Assembly (NCBI GenBank): GCA_946480915.1
Contig: CAMLLO010000009.1
Span: forward strand, 1 to 64,000
DNA: 64,000 nt
DNA from: an uncultured Sphingobacteriaceae bacterium
Lineage (GTDB): Bacteria > Bacteroidota > Bacteroidia > Sphingobacteriales > Sphingobacteriaceae
Reading direction: 5' to 3'
Below, piece by piece: positions 60,261 to 64,000 of the stretch (its first letter is position 1; every line of letters starts with the position of its first letter). Position numbers and translations under genes: made by a program. The notes beneath the pieces were generated by a model. That model was not told the origin of the DNA, did no database searches, and saw only the letters and a list, made by a program, of their open reading frames with translations.

Positions 60261-60410
60261 ATGGGCATTATTTACTTTTTGATAGGCTGCAGTATTTTAA
60301 TCGCTATGATTTTTTTAATCGCTTTTTTTTGGGCGATGCGCAACGGTCAGAATGATGATATGCAAACGCCGGCTATGCGGATGCTATTTGAAGATGATAA
60401 ACCCAAATAG
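60261..60410 (+). CDS. ccoS: Cbb3-type oxidase assembly protein CcoS
   Basis: A 49-residue protein from ATG at 60261 to TAG at 60410. It starts MGIIYFLIGCSILIAMIFLI with one membrane helix, followed by AFFWAMRNGQNDD, the family's helix-end pattern (W-A-hydrophobic-R-x-G-Q-x-D-D). It starts 17 bases after ccoI and is certainly cotranscribed. Needed for cofactor insertion into cbb3 oxidase. Confidence 0.93.
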   Translation: MGIIYFLIGCSILIAMIFLIAFFWAMRNGQNDDMQTPAMRMLFEDDKPK

Positions 60411-60541
60411 ACATTCAGGCCAAACTACTCTTACTAGATTTATCCGGAACAGTCAGTTTTTTACACCTGACCGAAGCCGCTACGTCAAACCATTCAATAT
60501 CGAGTTCGTTTATCAGATTTAAAGATCATAAATCTGACGAT

Positions 60542-61222
60542 ATGAAAAAACTATTACTTATTTCTTTGCTCTGCATAAACTGTACTTCATTTGCTCAAAG
60601 CCAGGCAAACTCATTGGTTAACCTTGATCTGAGCAAGAAAAAATTTCAGGTCTTCTCAAAAAGCCCCTGGCACCAATCGTATCAACAAGCGGCAGTACAT
60701 TTCGGATTAAAAGCAGGAGTAAACTATAGCAACATGAATTTTAATAAAGGATATCCGGCTCCCGAAACGCCTGTGAAAGCATCATGGAAGCCTGGATTTG
60801 TATTTGGTATTGCAATGGAAGTGCCATTATACGAAAGCTTTTATATACAGCCTGAATACTTGATTTCTCAACTGGAAGGAGAAAATAAACAATCGGGTGT
60901 AAACTACTCCATGACTTATTTCTCGCTGCCTGTTCTATTTAAATACAAACTTACCGAGGGGCTTGCTTTACTGGTCGGGCCAAAATTTGATTTATTAATC
61001 AAGGCAGAACAAAAAGGTGGTTCAGGTGATTCTAACATAACCCACGATACTGAAGAACGAAGTATTGCAGCCGCCGCAGCAATTGAGTTTAATATATTAA
61101 GATCCTTTAGCTTCAGCGCGGGATTTATGCAGGGCTTTAATCATATTGGAATTGGCCAGCGGTCTGCTGTAAAAGAATTTAAATATGAATCGGCCAACAT
61201 AACAGCAACTTTCAAATTATAA
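60542..61222 (+). CDS. PorT-like outer-membrane beta-barrel protein
   Basis: A 226-residue exported protein (signal MKKLLLISLLCINCTSFAQ). The mature part has alternating amphipathic strands of the OMP_b-brl_2 type (FGLKAGVNYSNMNF, YFSLPVLFKYKL) and ends SANITATFKL. Typical eight-strand Bacteroidota barrel of unknown role. It begins about 130 bases after ccoS. Confidence 0.85.
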   Translation: MKKLLLISLLCINCTSFAQSQANSLVNLDLSKKKFQVFSKSPWHQSYQQAAVHFGLKAGVNYSNMNFNKGYPAPETPVKASWKPGFVFGIAMEVPLYESFYIQPEYLISQLEGENKQSGVNYSMTYFSLPVLFKYKLTEGLALLVGPKFDLLIKAEQKGGSGDSNITHDTEERSIAAAAAIEFNILRSFSFSAGFMQGFNHIGIGQRSAVKEFKYESANITATFKL

Positions 61223-61254
61223 AGAAAGTAATAAATAACATAAACTGATTGCTC

Positions 61255-61292
61255 AAAAAAAGAGCCCTCTGAATGCAGAAGGCTCTTTCCTC
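61255..61292. terminator. Terminator between convergent genes
   Basis: AAAGAGCC (61259-61266) pairs with GGCTCTTT (61281-61288), with an inner TCTG/CAGA pairing. The A run before it gives a T run on the minus strand, so it mainly ends the gene at 61306. Confidence 0.8.
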
Positions 61293-61305
61293 AGACCCAA
61301 AATCC

Positions 61306-61680
61306 TTAGTAATAATATCTGTTACCCTGTTGTTTTTTACGTTGTCCGGGAGGCATTCCATGAGGATGATTTCCTTTTCGGCCATTATTTGATTTGCCGT
61401 AGCCGTCGTTTCCTGAATTTGTATACACCTTAACCCGATCAGTTCTCATTTCGTAATGTCCTGGAATAACGCGTGTGCCAATTCCCAGTATACCTCTGGT
61501 TCTATATTCAGGAATCCATACGCGTCGTTCGATTATCTGCCAGCGATATTCTCCTCTATCATCGTTGTAAACTCCAGGCTCGTATGACCTGTTTACCACC
61601 TGATCTCTATTGTATTGCGCCATTGCGCTATTAGCCGTTAATGCTGCAAAAACAGCCAAAAAATAAATCAATCTTTTCAT
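61306..61680 (-). CDS. Exported protein of unknown function
   Basis: I start this gene at the ATG at 61680, giving 124 residues with a good signal peptide (MKRLIYFLAVFAALTANSAMAQ). The longer frame to 61758 puts 26 non-signal residues in front. The mature part is basic and aromatic (RWQIIERRVWIPEYRTRG, VIPGHYEMRTDRVKVYT) and ends with a low-complexity Gly/Asn/Gln/Lys tail. Not recognised; probably periplasmic or surface associated. Confidence 0.75.
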   Translation of the reverse strand: MKRLIYFLAVFAALTANSAMAQYNRDQVVNRSYEPGVYNDDRGEYRWQIIERRVWIPEYRTRGILGIGTRVIPGHYEMRTDRVKVYTNSGNDGYGKSNNGRKGNHPHGMPPGQRKKQQGNRYYY

Positions 61681-61867
61681 TTTATTATCTGAGAGTTTAA
61701 TATCGGCAAGGTAATGCAGCAAGATGAAGCGAAAATGAATTTTTCGGATTATGTTCATTTATTTTGAAATGTCTTGAAGAATCAGGGCAATCTCAGGGCA
61801 GAAGGCAAATGAAAAGGTAAAGGCGCTTTTATTGTTTATTTTTTTATTAAAAGTACAAAAAGTGCAA

Positions 61868-62326
61868 CTATTTGGCCCAAAAGGCATTGGGATAGTCTTC
61901 TACATACGGTTCGTGAGCATCGTTAATCCGCCTGCCCATTTCATTTAATTGCTGCTCGCTTATATTATTTTCCATGTAAGGGAACAACGTACGTTCTTCA
62001 AATCGAATATGTGCTTCTACCAAATCTGCGAGTTGTAATAGCATCTCTTCATCAGCATCTGGCAATCTGTTGATTAAATCGCTTATTTCAGAGTGCTCCC
62101 GAACCGTTCTTTTCCTATACTCATCGTCGGTATTTAAATAAATAAGAACCTGATCTTCTTCTTCCAGAAAATGTGGAATCAAGGCTTTGATTGCAAAATG
62201 AGAAATGTAACTTACCATTTCTGCGATTGAAACGTTACGCTTCAAACCCTGTTTGATCTTCCATCCTAAAAGGAGTCCGTGGTGATGATCGCGGGATAAT
62301 TCGATCAGGTTCTTATTTCTTTTCAT
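61868..62326 (-). CDS. Hemerythrin-domain protein
   Basis: A 152-residue four-helix bundle with the hemerythrin ligand pattern: ELSRDHHHGLLLGWK, IPHFLEEEDQV, TVREHSEISDL and AHIRFEERTLFPYM. Single-domain members bind a di-iron centre and sense or carry oxygen or NO. It follows the Ric gene on the same strand 24 bases downstream, so the two are probably cotranscribed. Confidence 0.92.
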   Translation of the reverse strand: MKRNKNLIELSRDHHHGLLLGWKIKQGLKRNVSIAEMVSYISHFAIKALIPHFLEEEDQVLIYLNTDDEYRKRTVREHSEISDLINRLPDADEEMLLQLADLVEAHIRFEERTLFPYMENNISEQQLNEMGRRINDAHEPYVEDYPNAFWAK

Positions 62327-62350
62327 CGTTCAGTTTTTTAGTGTGAAAAT

Positions 62351-63301
62351 TTACAGTCCTAAATCTTTTTCAAGTTGGATAGCCTTCGGAAAGAGAATAT
62401 TATTCTCTAAATGAACATGATTAAACAAGTCATTTTCGAATTCCTCCAATTTTTTGTAGAGAATTGTATAAGAATTGCAAGCATCTATAGGCAAGGTGTA
62501 GTTATCTGTTGCTTCACGAATTGCGGCCAAATCTTCACCGGCCTGCTCATGTTCCACTTCCATCATTTGCGTAGGATTATTTACGGATCCGAAAGATGCA
62601 GGAGATAAAGGTGTATTATTTTTTGCAGCTGCAGCTAACTCTTTAATGTAAGGAAACAAGATCGCCTCCTCTTTCATCAGGTGCAAACTGAAATCTGATG
62701 CTATCCGAGCAAACACCTGCGCTACCTCGATTACCTCCGGATGCCTGTCGCCATGCACACGAGCAACCTTATTGGCCAATTCTGATATGAAAGGAATATT
62801 TTCTTTCACGTAATTGTGATGCGTATTAATAATGTAATCGGTTAAGAACGACAGATCCCATGTATCAAAACTGAGAGAGGTATTTTGCTCATCTTCCAGG
62901 TTTGATAACTCTGCTTTCACTTTCTCAACAACCATCCCCTTGGTATCGCAAACTTCCTCCAGAGTTTTTTTCCCGCCACAGCAAAAGTCAATTCCGAATT
63001 TTTTAAAAACCTGTGCTTTCCGGTAATCTTTAGCCACCATTTCTCCAATGGTTTCCTGAGGCTGACTAGCATCGATTTTGCCGATCTTAACATTCCACCA
63101 TTCTGGGCCATTGTCGATATATTCCCAGGTAAATACGTTGCCCCTCTCGCCTAACAATTGATAATAAAGCGGCTTCGGATCATGGTCGTTATGAATAACA
63201 AATGCCTGTCCGGGGTTTAAAGAATCGAATTTTTCAAAAATCTGAGGATGTTTGAAGCGAGGTTCAATTTGAGTTACGTCAAGAGTTAAAACAGTTTCCA
63301 T
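62351..63301 (-). CDS. ric: Iron-sulfur cluster repair di-iron protein, with DUF2249 domain
   Basis: A 316-residue Ric/ScdA protein. Residues about 5-75 match DUF2249 (FDSLNPGQAFVIHNDHDPKP). The ScdA_N domain follows (about 83-135) with the FGIDFCCGGKKTL pattern. Residues about 150-310 are a hemerythrin domain with ligands in NTHHNYV, HLMKEEAILFPY, VEHEQAGEDL and NHVHLENNILFP. It repairs Fe-S clusters damaged by NO or peroxide. The DUF2249 fusion occurs in some families and is not in E. coli YtfE. Confidence 0.93.
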   Translation of the reverse strand: METVLTLDVTQIEPRFKHPQIFEKFDSLNPGQAFVIHNDHDPKPLYYQLLGERGNVFTWEYIDNGPEWWNVKIGKIDASQPQETIGEMVAKDYRKAQVFKKFGIDFCCGGKKTLEEVCDTKGMVVEKVKAELSNLEDEQNTSLSFDTWDLSFLTDYIINTHHNYVKENIPFISELANKVARVHGDRHPEVIEVAQVFARIASDFSLHLMKEEAILFPYIKELAAAAKNNTPLSPASFGSVNNPTQMMEVEHEQAGEDLAAIREATDNYTLPIDACNSYTILYKKLEEFENDLFNHVHLENNILFPKAIQLEKDLGL

Positions 63302-63397
63302 ATTTTGTCTATAATAATAAAAGATATTTTTGTCTTCTATTACAAAGAAGAAAATATTTAAAGAGGAATAAAATGATATTGATCACATTTAGAAAAT

Positions 63398-63431
63398 AAA
63401 AAATGCCTGGCTTTACAACCAGACATTTTTT
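63398..63431 (-). terminator. Terminator of the truncated Usp gene
   Basis: A/T runs flank a stem ATG-C-CTGG / CCAG-A-CAT (63403-63426) with one mismatch. On the minus strand a T run follows, right after the gene at 63448. Confidence 0.65.
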
Positions 63432-63447
63432 AACAACTTGTTCTATG

Positions 63448-64000
63448 TTAGTTTGCAGGAGCTAATTCGCCTGAATTAAAGCTAAAAGAATAAGGCATAA
63501 CTAAAAGCGGAACTTTAGTAGAATGAGCTAATTGTTTACTTATACTGCTATGGAATAAGCCTTCAAAAAAATCGTATCGCTTATGCACCAGTGTTAAAAT
63601 ATCTACCTTTTCAACATCGCTTATTTCCATTAATCCTTTAGGCACATTATCACCTTTTATGGTGTTATAAGACAGCCTTGTATTAACTTCATCCATCTGT
63701 TCGATGATTGAGTACTCAACAGCCTTTTCGGCCTGGCTTAGAGGCAGGTCCAAAGGAGAAATATGTTTAACAGATATTTCTGCATTGAATGGCTTTGCAA
63801 ATTGGGCCAGGTATGAAATAACCTTCGAATTATTAAAAGTAAGATCGGTGGCATACGCGATATTACGAATACCTTTAAATCTTGTGTTTTCGGGAACAAT
63901 TAATACAGGTCGATTAATACTGTCGAGGATATCGTTGGTATGGCTACCCATAAAGAACCGTGACAGGCCTTTTTGCTTATTTGAGCCTATAATTACCAAA
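63448..64000 (-). CDS. Universal stress protein, tandem domains, truncated by window edge
   Basis: Partial gene; the start lies beyond the window. The residues present begin in a nucleotide-loop segment VIIGSNKQKGLSRFFMGS, the end of a first UspA domain, then a second domain follows from about residue 44 (RNIAYATDLTFNN) to the end with SSISKQLAHSTKVPLLVMP. Two Usp domains in one chain are common in Bacteroidota. It lies next to ric and may belong to the same stress response. The terminal codon at the edge is TTG and not a true start. Confidence 0.88.
   Translation of the reverse strand, partial: LVIIGSNKQKGLSRFFMGSHTNDILDSINRPVLIVPENTRFKGIRNIAYATDLTFNNSKVISYLAQFAKPFNAEISVKHISPLDLPLSQAEKAVEYSIIEQMDEVNTRLSYNTIKGDNVPKGLMEISDVEKVDILTLVHKRYDFFEGLFHSSISKQLAHSTKVPLLVMPYSFSFNSGELAPAN

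Noticed and set aside
63365..63385. FNR-like site TTGATCACATTT before the Usp/ric region
   Set aside because: Only the left half is convincing; the right arm does not pair, and it lies at the 3' end of the Usp gene rather than near a start on the correct strand.

Overview
The window reads as ordinary chromosome of a Bacteroidota bacterium, most likely Sphingobacteriaceae (Pedobacter-like). The base composition is fairly AT-rich and Shine-Dalgarno sequences are weak. Several promoters match the Bacteroidota sigma factor pattern TTTG-N17-21-TAnnTTTG, for example before rpmH, hppA, lysS and the gene at 20136. The gene content also fits: SusC-like TonB receptors, DUF5723 and PorT-like barrels, agmatine deiminase with N-carbamoylputrescine amidase, ABC-F, a GNAT-nitrilase fusion and a CcoI/CcoS pair. 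No rRNA, tRNA, CRISPR array or prophage was seen. The genus is an inference.

Layout. 1-9800 is the accessory-looking part: short tandem repeats, an orphan AAA ATPase, an ABC-F protein, a RAYT-type HUH transposase (3740-4300) surrounded by copies of its probable REP palindrome, a 769-residue unknown protein (4453-6762) with a C-terminal HEPN-like R-x4-H motif, then lysS and about 1 kb of non-coding repeats. 9800-12600 holds small unknown genes, ung, and a second HUH (IS200-like) transposase beside a tandem array of about 110-bp units and hairpins that share a TTC loop. 12604-18733 is a manganese-homeostasis block: an Lrp regulator, an Nramp transporter fused to a universal stress domain, a periplasmic thioredoxin-like protein, a TonB receptor and MntR. 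Matching operator-like palindromes lie before mntH and between the receptor and mntR. 18755-28393 carries smpB, pcm, priA, cell-envelope unknowns, tsaB and rpmH-rnpA-yidD. 28617-31461 carries nuoA-nuoB without the rest of complex I, then purK and purE.

31636-40654 is one long co-oriented block: a TPR protein, a plugless outer-membrane barrel, an HU-like/SPOR membrane protein, ExbB, ExbD, TonB and FolC. This looks like an envelope energy-transduction unit. 40697-42643 makes putrescine from agmatine (aguA, aguB). 42773-44236 pairs a CmoA-like enzyme with a membrane methyltransferase. 44270-49668 has two amino-acid permeases around a K+-dependent membrane pyrophosphatase.

49805-56823 is a run of small, mostly unknown proteins together with a receiver protein, a cold-shock protein, the GNAT-nitrilase fusion, CvfB and a DnaJ-KTSC protein. 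56960-64000 is a low-oxygen and stress cluster: an MtfA peptidase, the copper ATPase ccoI and ccoS behind a CRP/FNR-type palindrome, a hemerythrin protein, the di-iron repair protein Ric/ScdA and a truncated universal stress protein.

The best candidates for something undescribed are the HEPN-like unknown gene beside the RAYT, the two independent HUH-transposase/palindrome systems, and the inferred MntR regulon that takes in a TonB receptor.
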